Source: Pseudomonas morbosilactucae
GTDB taxonomy: Bacteria > Pseudomonadota > Gammaproteobacteria > Pseudomonadales > Pseudomonadaceae
Length of the DNA stretch: 41,436 nt
Direction: 5' to 3'
Assembly (NCBI RefSeq): GCF_023241715.1
Contig: NZ_JALQCW010000076.1
Span: 1 to 41,436 of the forward strand
The notes beneath the pieces are model-generated. The model saw only the letters and a list, made by a program, of their open reading frames with translations, ran no database searches and had not been told where the DNA came from. Each line of letters starts with the position of its first letter. Positions within the stretch are counted from its first letter, which is position 1. Of this stretch, positions 1 through 8,600 are shown piece after piece. A program made the position numbers and the translations under genes.

Positions 1-114
1 GCAAGCCTCAGCTTCAAGCCACAAGATACAAAAAGAGGGGGGTGGGTGGGTTATGAAATGTCGGTCCATGGTGTAAGCTCTTGCGCTCTTTGGATTCGAC
101 CCACTGCGAGCCCT

Positions 115-1458
115 ATGCCGTCGCTTTTCAAACGCTCTCTGTTGCCCAAACTGCGCAGCTTTCCCCTGGCTGCCGACGCCTTGTCCATCCTCTCCGGTGC
201 CGCCGAGTTCCGCCGCTGCCTGCTGGAGAAGATCCCCCAGGCCACGCAGCGCATCTATATTGTCGCCCTGTACCTGCAGCAGGATGAAGCCGGCCAGGAA
301 ATCCTCGATGCCCTGCACGCCGCCAAGGCCGCACGCCCCGAGTTGGACATTGTGGTGGTGGTGGACTGGCTGCGGGCCCAGCGGGGCTTGATTGGCGCCG
401 GCAAGCAGCCGGGCAACTCGGCCTGGTACCAGGAGATGACCCGCACCCACGCAAGCGAAGTGCCGGTGTACGGCGTGCCGGTGCAGACCCGGGAGCTGTT
501 CGGGGTATTGCACCTCAAGGGCTTTGTGATCGATGACTGTGTGATCTACAGCGGCGCCAGCCTGAACAACGTGTACCTGCACAAGTTCGATAAGTACCGG
601 TATGACCGCTATCACCTGCTGCACAACCGGGCCCTGGCCGACTCCATGCAGCATCTGATTCAGCACGGCCTGGTGGAGTCCCGGGCGGTGCATCGCCTGG
701 ACCTGCCGAACCTGCCCAGCACCCGCAGCCTGCGCAACGACATCGGTGACTTGCGCAGCCGCTTGAAGCACGCGGCCTATGACACCAGCGCCGGTGGCGT
801 GCTCAAGGGCGAGCTGTCGGTCAGCCCGTTGCTTGGCGTGGGCAAGAACAACCCCCTGAGTCGGGTGATCTGCGAGCTGATTGCCAGCGCCCAGCAGCAA
901 CTGACCATCTGCACCCCGTACTTCAACCTGCCGCTGCCGGTGACCCGTGAGGTCAACCGTGCCCTGGCCCGTGGGGTGAAGATCGACATCATCGTCGGCG
1001 ACAAGACCGCCAACGACTTCTACATTCCGCCCAGCGAGCCGTTCAAGGTGATCGCTGCGCTGCCTTACCTGTACGAGATCAGCCTGCGGCGCTTTGCCAA
1101 GCGTCATCAGCGGATGATCGACAGCGGCCAGTTGAACCTGCACCTGTGGCGCGACGGCGACAACACCTACCACCTCAAGGGCATGTGGGTCGATCAGCGC
1201 TACACCTTGCTCACCGGCAACAACCTCAACCCGCGGGCGTTCCGCCTGGACCTGGAAAACGCTTTGCTGCTCGACGACCCCAAGGGCGAGTTGCTGGAGC
1301 CGCGCCAGCGTGAGCTGACGGAGATCTTCGAGCACACCCGGCGCATCGAGCACTTCCAGAACCTGGAGACCCTGGTGGACTACCCGGAGGCCGTGGGCAA
1401 GTTCCTGCGGCGGGTCAGTCGGGTGCGCATCGAGCGTTTGCTCTACCGCATTCTCTGA
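115..1458 (+). CDS. pssA: CDP-diacylglycerol--serine O-phosphatidyltransferase (phosphatidylserine synthase, PLD type)
   Basis: The enzyme condenses CDP-diacylglycerol with L-serine to give phosphatidylserine, the precursor of phosphatidylethanolamine, at the inner face of the inner membrane. The 447-residue product aligns by eye along its whole length with E. coli PssA (451 residues). Two phospholipase-D HxK motifs are visible: HLKGFVIDD with His near residue 133, followed by YSGASLNNVYLH, and HLKGMWVD with His near residue 353, followed by LLTGNNLNPRAFRLDLENA. The C-terminus is Arg-rich and ends RLLYRIL, as in the E. coli enzyme. I chose ATG 115 (MPSLFKRSLL) because it matches the start of the E. 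coli protein. An in-frame ATG at 46 would add 23 residues of no recognisable homology. The gene is monocistronic here and faces the MFS gene across a terminator. Confidence 0.93.
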   Translation: MPSLFKRSLLPKLRSFPLAADALSILSGAAEFRRCLLEKIPQATQRIYIVALYLQQDEAGQEILDALHAAKAARPELDIVVVVDWLRAQRGLIGAGKQPGNSAWYQEMTRTHASEVPVYGVPVQTRELFGVLHLKGFVIDDCVIYSGASLNNVYLHKFDKYRYDRYHLLHNRALADSMQHLIQHGLVESRAVHRLDLPNLPSTRSLRNDIGDLRSRLKHAAYDTSAGGVLKGELSVSPLLGVGKNNPLSRVICELIASAQQQLTICTPYFNLPLPVTREVNRALARGVKIDIIVGDKTANDFYIPPSEPFKVIAALPYLYEISLRRFAKRHQRMIDSGQLNLHLWRDGDNTYHLKGMWVDQRYTLLTGNNLNPRAFRLDLENALLLDDPKGELLEPRQRELTEIFEHTRRIEHFQNLETLVDYPEAVGKFLRRVSRVRIERLLYRIL

Positions 1459-1461
1459 AAC

Positions 1462-1492
1462 AAAAAACGCGCCTCAGGGCGCCGTTTTTTTT
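1462..1492. terminator. Bidirectional rho-independent terminator between pssA and the MFS gene
   Basis: A GC hairpin (ACG-CGCC, loop TCAG, GGCG with one bulged C, CGT) is flanked by an A-tract on the left and eight T on the right. It begins three bases after the pssA stop codon and ends ten bases before the stop codon of the convergent transporter gene, so it can serve both transcripts. Confidence 0.8.
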
Positions 1493-1501
1493 GGCATCAG
1501 G

Positions 1502-2725
1502 TCATCCGTTGACCTTTGGCTGGGGGATGTCCTGAGGGATTGGCCAGGCCGCCACCAGCAACAGCAGCACGGCGGCGATCAGGTAGGGCAGGCGCGGTTC
1601 GATGGCGTAGATCAGGGTCCCGGCCAGCGGGCCGATCACCGTGCCCAGGCCTTGGGCGGCGCCGATGGAGCCGGCGGTCGCCCCTTGCTCCGAGGCTTCC
1701 ACGGCGTTGGCCGCCAGGGCCGAGAAGGACGGGAAGATACCGCCCATGCCCGCCGCGGAGACAAAGAACGCCAGCCACAGGCCCCAGGCCTGGTCCGCGA
1801 GGATGCTCCCGGCATAACCGCTGGCGGCCACCAGGGCGCCGACGCGGATCATGCGCAGCGGCGGCCATTCCAGCTTGCGCACCACCAGTTGTGCGCAAAT
1901 CAGTGCCACACCGACCATGGTCAGGGCGATGCCTGCGGTTTGCGCGGCTTCGGCGGGGCCCATGCCCAGGCGGTCCAGGGCATAGAAGCTGACGGTGATC
2001 TGGGCGATGGACACGCACAGCATGGCCACAAAGGCCACGGTCATCGGCCGGCGCAGGCGCGGATCGCCCAGGCGCACCGCTTGCGGCGGTTGCCTCAGGT
2101 GCAACTCTTGCTGGGGCAGCTTGAACCACAACACAACAAAGGCCAGCAACGGCAGGATGGCCATGGCGTAGAAGGGCAGGCTCAGGCTGTAGCGCGCCAG
2201 CAGCGCGGCGATCGCCGGCCCCAGGACCAGGCCGCAGGCGTTGGCGGCGCCCAGGGTGGCCATGGCCCGGGCCCGGTGTTGCGGTTCGACGTTGTCGGCA
2301 ATCAGGGCAAAACCGCCCACTGGTACTGCCGCATAGAACACGCCTACCAGGCCGCGCCCGAGCATGATGCCGATAAAGGACAGCGCCACACTGGGCAGCC
2401 ATTGCAGGGACACATCGATAAACACACAGAGTGCCCAGTAGGCCAGGGTGAAGCCGGCGGTGCCGGCCAGCAGCACTCGGCGTCGACCGAGGCGGTCACT
2501 GGCCCGGCCCCAGGGGCGGGCCAGCAGGACCCAGATCATCCCCGACACGGTGACCGCTGCGCCGGCCTGCCAGGTCGAGAGGCCGAGCACCCGGGAAATC
2601 GGGCCGATCATCGAGACGAAGGCCATCAGGGCCATGGTGCAGGCCATGTAGGCGGCCATCAGCGGGTAGAGTTTGAAGGGCGAGGCGGTCAGCGGCTGAG
2701 TGGTGGTGGCCGTTGAGCTGGGCAT
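1502..2725 (-). CDS. Major facilitator superfamily transporter (TetA/multidrug-type)
   Basis: This is a 407-residue inner-membrane protein with about twelve hydrophobic segments spread over its length. The loop between helices 2 and 3 holds the MFS signature as RPWGRASDRLGRRRVLLAG (about residues 70-88). An antiporter-like glycine-rich stretch, ANACGLVLGPAIAAL, lies near residues 160-174, which favours a drug:H+ antiporter of the TetA-like branch over a sugar symporter. The substrate cannot be read from the sequence. The ATG at 2725 is preceded on the coding strand by an AT-rich, weak Shine-Dalgarno region. The gene is alone: the next gene upstream on this strand (M75 protein) stops 240 bp away. 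Confidence 0.82.
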   Translation of the reverse strand: MPSSTATTTQPLTASPFKLYPLMAAYMACTMALMAFVSMIGPISRVLGLSTWQAGAAVTVSGMIWVLLARPWGRASDRLGRRRVLLAGTAGFTLAYWALCVFIDVSLQWLPSVALSFIGIMLGRGLVGVFYAAVPVGGFALIADNVEPQHRARAMATLGAANACGLVLGPAIAALLARYSLSLPFYAMAILPLLAFVVLWFKLPQQELHLRQPPQAVRLGDPRLRRPMTVAFVAMLCVSIAQITVSFYALDRLGMGPAEAAQTAGIALTMVGVALICAQLVVRKLEWPPLRMIRVGALVAASGYAGSILADQAWGLWLAFFVSAAGMGGIFPSFSALAANAVEASEQGATAGSIGAAQGLGTVIGPLAGTLIYAIEPRLPYLIAAVLLLLVAAWPIPQDIPQPKVNG

Positions 2726-2888
2726 ATGGATCTTCCATGACAGGCGGGATATCCCGACGTTATAGAGGGAACGAAGGGTGGCCCAGGTTTATTAGCGTCG
2801 GTGATAGTAGCTCAGTCGGATGAACTCGGGGCGCAGGGAGTGTGAAGGGGTGTATGAGGGCTTGTGTGAGGCGAGCCGGGGCTCGATA

Positions 2889-2943
2889 GCGGCCCTGCAG
2901 CTCCAGCACAACGCGGTCGTTGGGTCAGGAGCTGCGGGGCCGC
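2889..2943. repeat. Imperfect inverted repeat (REP-like) between the MFS and efeM genes
   Basis: Two 16-base arms at 2889-2904 and 2928-2943 are reverse complements with a single mismatch. They enclose a 23-base loop. The core is GCAGCTCC...GGAGCTGC. There is no T-tract next to it, so it looks more like a REP-type palindrome than an intrinsic terminator, although it could stabilise the 3' end of the efe mRNA that ends at 2966. Confidence 0.6.
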
Positions 2944-2965
2944 TAGCCAGGTGTTGCGCGGCGGG

Positions 2966-3790
2966 TCAGTTCAGGCCGAGCTTGCCGCGCAGTGTGGAGA
3001 GGTCTTCAGCCAGGGTGTTGACTGGGCCCACCAGGGCTTTGCGATCGTTGTCCTTGACCTTGTCGTAGGTCTGGAAGCCGCCGTCGGCGGTCTTGTACTT
3101 GGCCAGGATGGTGTTCACCGTGGCGAAGTTCTTGTCCACCTTGGCGACAAAGGCTTTGTCCTGCTTCTCGATCTGCGGACGGAACAGGTCGACGATTTTC
3201 TTCGCCCCGTCGATGTTGCCCTGGAAGTCATACAGGTCGGTGTGGCTGTAGCGGTCTTCTTCACCGGAGATCTTGGTGGCGGCGACTTCTTCCAGCAGGG
3301 CTGCGGCGCCGCCCACGACTTTTTCCGGCGGGAAGGTCAGGCCGGCCACGCGGGCCTGCAGGTCCTTGACGTCCTTGTCCAGGCCATCGGCCAGGGCGCC
3401 CAGGCCTTGGGTGGTGTTTTCCGAGAACAGCGAGTACTCAATGCGGTGGAAGCCGGTGAAATCTTCGGCCTTGACGCCTTTTTCATGGTCGTCGACCCGG
3501 GAGTCGATGGAGGCGTCGAGGTCACTGAACAGTTCGGCGATCGGCTCGATCGACTCGTAGTAGACCCGGGTCGGCGCGTAGAGCTTCTTGGCGGTGGCCA
3601 GGTCGCCTTTCTTCACTGCGTCGGTGAACTGTTGGGTGTGGCTGGCCAGCTCATCGAGCTGCTCGGTCACGTAGATCTTGTAGTCCGAGATCGGCCCCAC
3701 CAGCTCCAGGGGGGCGGTGGCGGCGAAGGCCGAAAGGGGAGCCTGGAGCAGGCCAAGGGTCAGCAACACAGCGAGAGGCGACTTTTTCAT
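2966..3790 (-). CDS. efeM: M75 (imelysin-like) periplasmic iron-uptake protein, EfeO/EfeM type without cupredoxin domain
   Basis: The 274-residue product starts with a Sec signal peptide (MKKSPLAVLLTLGLLQ, cleavage likely after AFA near residue 23). It then consists of a single M75 domain with the family HxxE motif in GFHRIEYSLF. It resembles the C-terminal half of EfeO but lacks the N-terminal cupredoxin domain, which is the architecture called EfeM or Algp7-like. The presumed role is ferrous/ferric iron binding in the periplasm for delivery to the EfeU permease. It is the last gene of the efe operon: its start lies 26 bp after the efeB stop codon. A second, full-length EfeO is encoded by 5146-6345, so the operon carries two M75 proteins. 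The symbol efeM is by architecture. Confidence 0.82.
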   Translation of the reverse strand: MKKSPLAVLLTLGLLQAPLSAFAATAPLELVGPISDYKIYVTEQLDELASHTQQFTDAVKKGDLATAKKLYAPTRVYYESIEPIAELFSDLDASIDSRVDDHEKGVKAEDFTGFHRIEYSLFSENTTQGLGALADGLDKDVKDLQARVAGLTFPPEKVVGGAAALLEEVAATKISGEEDRYSHTDLYDFQGNIDGAKKIVDLFRPQIEKQDKAFVAKVDKNFATVNTILAKYKTADGGFQTYDKVKDNDRKALVGPVNTLAEDLSTLRGKLGLN

Positions 3791-3816
3791 GGGGCTTTTC
3801 CGTGGGGGTTATGGTG

Positions 3817-5127
3817 TCAGGCAGTGGTTCTGGGGTGTGTGGCATCGAGCAGCGAACGGCCAATGAAATCCTGGCCACCGGTGACCCCCGGCAAGGTAAA
3901 GAAGTAACCGCCGCCCACCGGCTTGAGGTATTCCTCCAGCGGCTCACCGTTGAGGCGGGTCTGCACGGTGATAAAGCCTTTTTCCAGGTCGGCCTGGTAG
4001 CAGATAAACAGCAGGCCCATGTCCAGTTGGCCGTTCTTGTTGACCCCGTTGGAGTAGTTGAACGGCCGACGCAGGATCAGGTTGGCCTGGGTCGCGGCAG
4101 TGCGCGGGTTGGCCAGGCGGATGTGGGCGTCGAGCTTGGTCAGCTTGCCGTGGGGGTCCTTGGCGTAGTCCGGCACCTGGTGTTCCTGGCGGCCGTCCAT
4201 GGGCGCGCCGGTGGTCTTGACCCGGCCGATGATGCTTTCCTGTTCCTGCAGCGGCGTGCGGTCCCAGCGTTCGACGAAGTTGCGGATGATCCGCACCGCC
4301 TGGTAGCTGCCATGGGCGGCCCAGGCCGGCTCGTCGCTGCCGGGCTGGACCCAGACGATCTGCTCCATGGCCTGGCGGTCGTTGGAGTCGGGGTTGGCCG
4401 AGCCATCGCGAAAGCCCAGGAAGTTGCGTGCGCTCTGGGCCGGTTGCCCGGGTTGGGTCGGCGCCTGGGGCGGTACGCTGCCTTCCTGCTTCCAGCGCAC
4501 CAGCAGCAGGTCCGGAAGGTTTTTTACGATGTCGCGCAGGGCGTGGATGTTGCTGTCGGCGGTGTTGGCGCAGAACTGCAGGCTCAGGTCGCCGTGGCAG
4601 CAATCGGCTTCAAGGGCGTCATTGGGGAACCCCACCATGCGCGTCAGGCGCTTGGGTTTGGCGGATGCCAGGCCGAAGCGCTCGTCGAACAGCGACTCGC
4701 CCACTGACACGGTGATGGTCAGGTTGTCCGGGGTCACCACCGGGCCGAGGATGCCCGAATCCACGGGCGGCAGCTTGGGGTCGACCTGAGGCACCGGGCC
4801 GCCGGTCATGAGGAAGGCGATGCGCTCGTTGAGGGTGCGGAACAGGCGCTCCAGGTCGTCGCGGTCGCTGGCCAGCACATCGAAGGACACCAGCATGCCC
4901 GAGGCCGGGCGCGGGGTGACGATGCCGCTTTGGTGCTGGCCGTGGAAGTCATTGCGTTCCTGGGTCTTGTCGCTGCTGGGTGCCTCCGTGACCTGGGCCT
5001 GGGGGGCGGCCAGGGCCGGGCCGCTCAGGGCTGATCCGGCCAGGGCGACGCCGGCGGCGCCCATGCCCAGCAGCACGCGACGACGTTGTGGATTGAAGCT
5101 CGGTGAGGATTGATCTGAGTCGTTCAT
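3817..5127 (-). CDS. efeB: Deferrochelatase/peroxidase EfeB (DyP-type haem peroxidase, Tat-exported)
   Basis: The protein is a 436-residue dye-decolourising-type peroxidase of the periplasm. In the Efe system it is thought to oxidise Fe(II), and it has been reported to take iron from haem. A twin-arginine signal is visible (RRRVLLGMGAAGVALAG, residues about 15-31), with cleavage after an AxA site near residue 41. The DyP signature GFRDGSANP carries the catalytic Asp, and the probable proximal haem-ligand His sits in DAHIRLANPRT. The length matches E. coli EfeB (423 residues). It lies between efeO (18 bp upstream) and the M75-only gene (26 bp downstream), which supports co-transcription. Confidence 0.92.
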   Translation of the reverse strand: MNDSDQSSPSFNPQRRRVLLGMGAAGVALAGSALSGPALAAPQAQVTEAPSSDKTQERNDFHGQHQSGIVTPRPASGMLVSFDVLASDRDDLERLFRTLNERIAFLMTGGPVPQVDPKLPPVDSGILGPVVTPDNLTITVSVGESLFDERFGLASAKPKRLTRMVGFPNDALEADCCHGDLSLQFCANTADSNIHALRDIVKNLPDLLLVRWKQEGSVPPQAPTQPGQPAQSARNFLGFRDGSANPDSNDRQAMEQIVWVQPGSDEPAWAAHGSYQAVRIIRNFVERWDRTPLQEQESIIGRVKTTGAPMDGRQEHQVPDYAKDPHGKLTKLDAHIRLANPRTAATQANLILRRPFNYSNGVNKNGQLDMGLLFICYQADLEKGFITVQTRLNGEPLEEYLKPVGGGYFFTLPGVTGGQDFIGRSLLDATHPRTTA

Positions 5128-5145
5128 TTAACGTGGGTCTTCTGC

Positions 5146-6345
5146 TTAAAGGCCGGACAGGCCAAGGGCGGGATCGATTCCATCCAGTGCATCGGCCAGG
5201 GCCTTGGCCTGTTGGGCAATCTGTTGGCGCTGCGGGCTGCTGACGCGGTCGTACGACAGGTAGCCATTGGCATCGCGCAGGCTCTGTAGTTGGGTATCCA
5301 GGGCGCCGATGGCGGCGTCGACCTGGGGCAAAAGCTCGGCAGCGGACTTGGCCAGCAATGGGCGCAACAGGTCGATGACCTTGCGCGTGGTGTCCAGGTT
5401 GGCGGCAAAGCCGTTGAGGTCGATGTGGCTGTAACGCTCTTCTTCACCGCTCCCGGCACGTACCTCGACGATGCTGCGCAGGCTGCGGGACACCACATTG
5501 ACCAACTGCTCGGGCGGCAACGACTGGGCCAGCAACTGGGTCTTGAGGGTGGTGACATCCGTCAGCAGGCGCTGGGCCAGCGGCGTCAGGCCGTTCAGGT
5601 CGCGTTGCTGGAACAGGGCGTACTCCAGGCGATGGAAACCGCTGAAGGCCGGGTCCTGTTCGCGCTGCTCGAAATAGTCGGCGCGGGCGTTGATGGCGTT
5701 GTCCAGCTCGGCCAGGCGCTGGGCAGCAGGCGCCACGTGCTGGTAGGCGACGCGAGCCGGCAGGTAAAGCGCCTGGGCCTGCTGCAGGTCGCCGGCCGCG
5801 ATGGCCTGTTGCAGGGCGGCCACGGCCTTGATCAGGGCGGTGCTCTGGCTGCTCAGGTAAACCCGGAACTCCGACAGCGGGCCGATAAAGGCCACCATCG
5901 ACGGCCGCGCCTTGGCTTGGGCGTCGGACTCGGCAGTGGGCGTGACTTTCAAGGTGCCTCGCGGGTTGCTCAACAGGCCGCAGGTGATGGCGTAGTCGCC
6001 GGGTTGCAGGTTGGCGTTGATCACCTGGCTCAGCCCGGGGGCGATGTTTTCCCGCTCCTCGACCACCAGCACGCCGTCGAGAATTTCCCACTCCACCGCA
6101 CGCTGGGAACGGTTGACGATGCGGAAGCTGGCGTGGCCAGCGGGTACGGTCAGGGCATTCGGTTCGCAGCTGTGGGGGTGGATGGTCACGGTGATTTCAC
6201 CGGTGTGGGCCTGGCGTTTGCTGGCGGCCAGTTGCGAGGCGTAATAGAACAGCCCGCCGGCGGCGATCATCACGATCACCGAACCGGCTAGCGCCCAGCG
6301 CAGAGCGCGGGGTGGCGAGGCCTGGGGTGAGGCTTGCTGGGTCAT
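5146..6345 (-). CDS. efeO: Iron uptake system component EfeO (cupredoxin plus M75 domains)
   Basis: This 399-residue periplasmic protein is expected to bind iron and pass it to EfeU. An N-terminal hydrophobic segment (residues about 15-35) serves as signal or anchor. A cupredoxin-like domain follows (about 45-140), including HSCEPNALTVPAG and the ELxQPGDY-like QPGDYAITCG. The C-terminal M75 domain contains the HxxE motif in FSGFHRLEYALF. I chose ATG 6345 (MTQQASPQAS). A longer open frame upstream runs back into the efeU coding region and has no homology. The start lies 8 bp after the efeU stop codon, so translational coupling is likely. The two-domain architecture is that of E. coli EfeO (375 residues). 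Confidence 0.9.
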   Translation of the reverse strand: MTQQASPQASPPRALRWALAGSVIVMIAAGGLFYYASQLAASKRQAHTGEITVTIHPHSCEPNALTVPAGHASFRIVNRSQRAVEWEILDGVLVVEERENIAPGLSQVINANLQPGDYAITCGLLSNPRGTLKVTPTAESDAQAKARPSMVAFIGPLSEFRVYLSSQSTALIKAVAALQQAIAAGDLQQAQALYLPARVAYQHVAPAAQRLAELDNAINARADYFEQREQDPAFSGFHRLEYALFQQRDLNGLTPLAQRLLTDVTTLKTQLLAQSLPPEQLVNVVSRSLRSIVEVRAGSGEEERYSHIDLNGFAANLDTTRKVIDLLRPLLAKSAAELLPQVDAAIGALDTQLQSLRDANGYLSYDRVSSPQRQQIAQQAKALADALDGIDPALGLSGL

Positions 6346-6353
6346 GGGGAGCC

Positions 6354-7202
6354 TTACTGACTGGAAACGGAAGACGATGGGCCGGAGGCCTGGGCGGCGG
6401 GCCGGCTGGGCAGGAAGAACAGCACCAGGGTCACTGCCAGGTACAGCACATAGGCACCGAGGGTGCTGACGGTGGGCGCGTCCTGGTAACCGAACATGCC
6501 GGCCAGGACCGAGCCCAGCGGGCCGTCCATGGGCAGGCTGGCGCTGAAGTCGAAAAGCACGGTCTGCAAGTGGTTCCACACCCCTGCTTCATGCAGGGCT
6601 TGCACCGAGTTGGCAAGGATGCCGGCGGCCACCACCAGGATGAACAGCCCGGTCCAGCGGAAAAAGGCCCCCAGGTTGAGGCGCATGCTGCCGCTGTAGA
6701 TCAGGAAACCGACAACGATGGCCAGCACCAAGCCGAGGAGGGCGCCGATGGGGGCGGCCGGGCCTTCGCTCTGCTGGAACACCGCCAGCAGGAAGAACAC
6801 GGTTTCCAGGCCTTCCCGGGCGACGGCGAAGAACACCATGGCGATCAGCGCCGTGACCTGGTGTTTCGAACCGGTCAGGGCCTGGTCGAGGGACGCCTGC
6901 AGGGAGTGCTTGATGGAGCGCGCCACCTTGCGCATCCAGAACACCATGGAGCTGAGAATCGTCACCGCCACCAGACCCACCAGGCCTTCGAACAATTCCT
7001 GCTGCTTCTGCGGGAACTCCGCGCTCATCAGCTCCAGGCCGCCCCCCACCAGCAGCGCCAGGGCTGCTGCGAGAAATACACCGATCCACACCGCCGGCAT
7101 CCATTGGCCGCGGCCGGTCTGTTGCAGGTAACTGGCGATGATGCCAACGATAAGCGCGGCTTCAATGCCCTCGCGCAGCATGATCAGAAAGGGAACGAGC
7201 AT
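6354..7202 (-). CDS. efeU: Ferrous iron permease EfeU (FTR1/OFeT family)
   Basis: This 282-residue inner-membrane permease has about seven hydrophobic segments. Both REXXE iron-transport motifs of the FTR1 family are present: LREGIEAALI near the N-terminus (residues about 9-18) and AREGLETVFF in the middle (about residues 123-132). The length matches E. coli EfeU (276 residues). It is the first gene of the four-gene operon efeU-efeO-efeB-efeM. A Fur-box-like sequence lies 41 bp before the start codon, so iron-repressed transcription is expected. Unlike the broken efeU of E. coli K-12, the frame here is intact. Confidence 0.92.
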   Translation of the reverse strand: MLVPFLIMLREGIEAALIVGIIASYLQQTGRGQWMPAVWIGVFLAAALALLVGGGLELMSAEFPQKQQELFEGLVGLVAVTILSSMVFWMRKVARSIKHSLQASLDQALTGSKHQVTALIAMVFFAVAREGLETVFFLLAVFQQSEGPAAPIGALLGLVLAIVVGFLIYSGSMRLNLGAFFRWTGLFILVVAAGILANSVQALHEAGVWNHLQTVLFDFSASLPMDGPLGSVLAGMFGYQDAPTVSTLGAYVLYLAVTLVLFFLPSRPAAQASGPSSSVSSQ

Positions 7203-7242
7203 TCAGCACCGCTAGGCAGATAGATAGGGTGCTAAGTTGTAA

Positions 7243-7261
7243 CATAATGATACTCATTGCC
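7243..7261 (-). promoter_or_regulatory. Fur box upstream of efeU
   Basis: The 19-mer CATAATGATACTCATTGCC matches the classical Fur consensus GATAATGATAATCATTATC at 15 of 19 positions, with the core TAATGATA-TCATT intact. It is 41 bp upstream of the efeU start in AT-rich sequence that would fit a promoter. I infer iron-dependent repression of the whole efe operon. Confidence 0.75.
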
Positions 7262-7334
7262 AAATGGATATTATTGACATTCGCTGAACGAAAGCTGAAC
7301 GGGTTTTATTTACCCCAACACCCACCGCAAACCC

Positions 7335-7626
7335 GTAGGAGCCGGCTTGCCGGCGATGGGCTTCGAGCCTTGTGCTGGGCTTGAGGACGCGATCGCTGGC
7401 AAGCCAGCTCCTACAGGTGATGCGGGGTATGTTTTTTTGTAGGAGCCGGCTTGCCGGCGATTTGGGCTTCGAGTCTTGTGCTGGGTTTGAGGACGCCATC
7501 GCTGGCAAGCCAGCTCCTACAGGTGATGCGGGGCATGTTTTTTTGTAGGAGCCGGCTTGCCGGCGATGGGGTTTCGAGTCTTGTGCTGGGTTTGAGGGCG
7601 CCATCGCTGGCAAGCCAGCTCCTACA
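7335..7626. repeat. Triplicated inverted REP pair (BIME-like array)
   Basis: Three near-identical tandem units begin at 7335, 7439 and 7545 (periods 104 and 106 bp). Each unit has a left arm GTAGGAGCCGGCTTGCCGGC and a right arm GCTGGCAAGCCAGCTCCTAC in inverted orientation, joined by a conserved spacer (TTCGAG-CTTGTGCTGGG-TTGAGG). A linker with a run of T (GGGGTATGTTTTTTT and GGGGCATGTTTTTTT) separates the units. This explains most of the 430-bp stretch 7203-7632, in which I see no gene. REP pairs like these are spread by RAYT transposases in Pseudomonas, and none is encoded in this window. Confidence 0.93.
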
Positions 7627-7632
7627 GGAGGG

Positions 7633-8538
7633 TTAGACGCGGTTTTGTTCCGTGAGGCGCTGGACGGCCAGGCGACGGTAGTGGGAGGGGGTCATGCCTT
7701 TGAGTTGCTGGAAGCGGCGATTGAAGTTGGAAATGTTGTTGAAGCCCGACTCGAAGCACACATCCGTCACCGGCTTGTCGCCGTCGGCCAGCAGTTCGCA
7801 GGATTTGCTGATTCGCAGGCGATTGACGAATTCGATAAAACAACGCCCCGTGGCCTGCTTGAACACCCGGGAAAAGTAGGTGGGTTTCATGCCCAGGTAA
7901 TCGGCCACTTCTTCCAGGGGCAGTTCCCGGGCGTAGTGGGCAAAGATGTAGTCCACCGCGCGGTTGGTGCGGTCGACGTTGTGGTCGTCGGACAGTTGCG
8001 CGGTGGTCGCCCCGGACAGCAACTGGTAGTCATCGCAGCTCGCCAACAACTCCAGCAGGATGAAAAAGTGCCCAAGGCGGGTCACGCCGCTGGATTCGGC
8101 AATGCGCTGCATCAGCGGCATGGCCTGGGCGATGGTGCGCGGGCAGCGGAACTCGATGCCGTATTGGGCGCGTTCCAGCAGCGGCACGAGGTTCTTCAGT
8201 TCGGCAAAGACTTGCGCACCGCTGTCGAACAGCTCGTCGGTGAAGTTCACCAGCATGTCGCGCTTGGGCACCACTTCATCCTCGGCCACCTGGCTGATCC
8301 AGTTGTGGGGCAGGTTGGGGCCGGTGAGGAACAGGGTCTGGGGGTAGAAGTTGCCGATGTAGTCGCCAATAAACACCTTGCCCGAGCTGGCGACGATCAG
8401 GTGCAGTTCGTATTCCTTATGGAAGTGCCAGCGCACCAACGGGCAGGGAAAGCCATGCTGGCGATAGATGATCGACAGGCCGTTGTGGTCGTCCATCAAC
8501 TCATAGGAAGGGTCGGTGATTTTCGCGGATCGGCTCAT
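7633..8538 (-). CDS. AraC-family transcriptional regulator (MtlR-like)
   Basis: The 301-residue protein has an N-terminal cupin-type sensing domain (HFHKEYELHLIVASSG, residues about 40-56, then GPNLPHNW) and a C-terminal AraC/XylS DNA-binding domain of two helix-turn-helix motifs. The second part reads VCFESGFNNISNFNRRFQQLKGMTPSHYRR. I chose ATG 8538 (MSRSAKITDP). The open frame upstream runs into the REP at 8601-8682. Length and sequence feel resemble the polyol/mannitol regulator MtlR of fluorescent pseudomonads, but no mannitol transporter or dehydrogenase genes are in the window, so I leave the symbol blank. It is flanked by REP arrays on both sides, which isolates it as a single-gene transcription unit. 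Confidence 0.82.
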   Translation of the reverse strand: MSRSAKITDPSYELMDDHNGLSIIYRQHGFPCPLVRWHFHKEYELHLIVASSGKVFIGDYIGNFYPQTLFLTGPNLPHNWISQVAEDEVVPKRDMLVNFTDELFDSGAQVFAELKNLVPLLERAQYGIEFRCPRTIAQAMPLMQRIAESSGVTRLGHFFILLELLASCDDYQLLSGATTAQLSDDHNVDRTNRAVDYIFAHYARELPLEEVADYLGMKPTYFSRVFKQATGRCFIEFVNRLRISKSCELLADGDKPVTDVCFESGFNNISNFNRRFQQLKGMTPSHYRRLAVQRLTEQNRV

Positions 8539-8600
8539 GGCGCGGGTCTGTTCTTGTTGTTGGCCCCGCTGATAATGCCTCGTGCCCCGCCCATGCACCA

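Noticed and set aside
2820..3068. Small plus-strand open frame before and into efeM
   Set aside because: It runs through the inverted repeat at 2889-2943 and antisense to the end of efeM, without a ribosome-binding site.
7335..7626. Tandem repeats considered as a CRISPR array
   Set aside because: Units are palindromic REP pairs of about 105 bp with near-identical spacers, only three copies, and no cas genes.
7254..7636. Open frames inside the REP array, on both strands, with repeating peptide units
   Set aside because: They are translations of the triplicated REP unit; no ribosome-binding site and no family resemblance.
7633..8538. Firm naming of the AraC-family gene as mtlR
   Set aside because: Sequence resemblance is from memory only, and the mannitol transport and dehydrogenase genes are not in the window.
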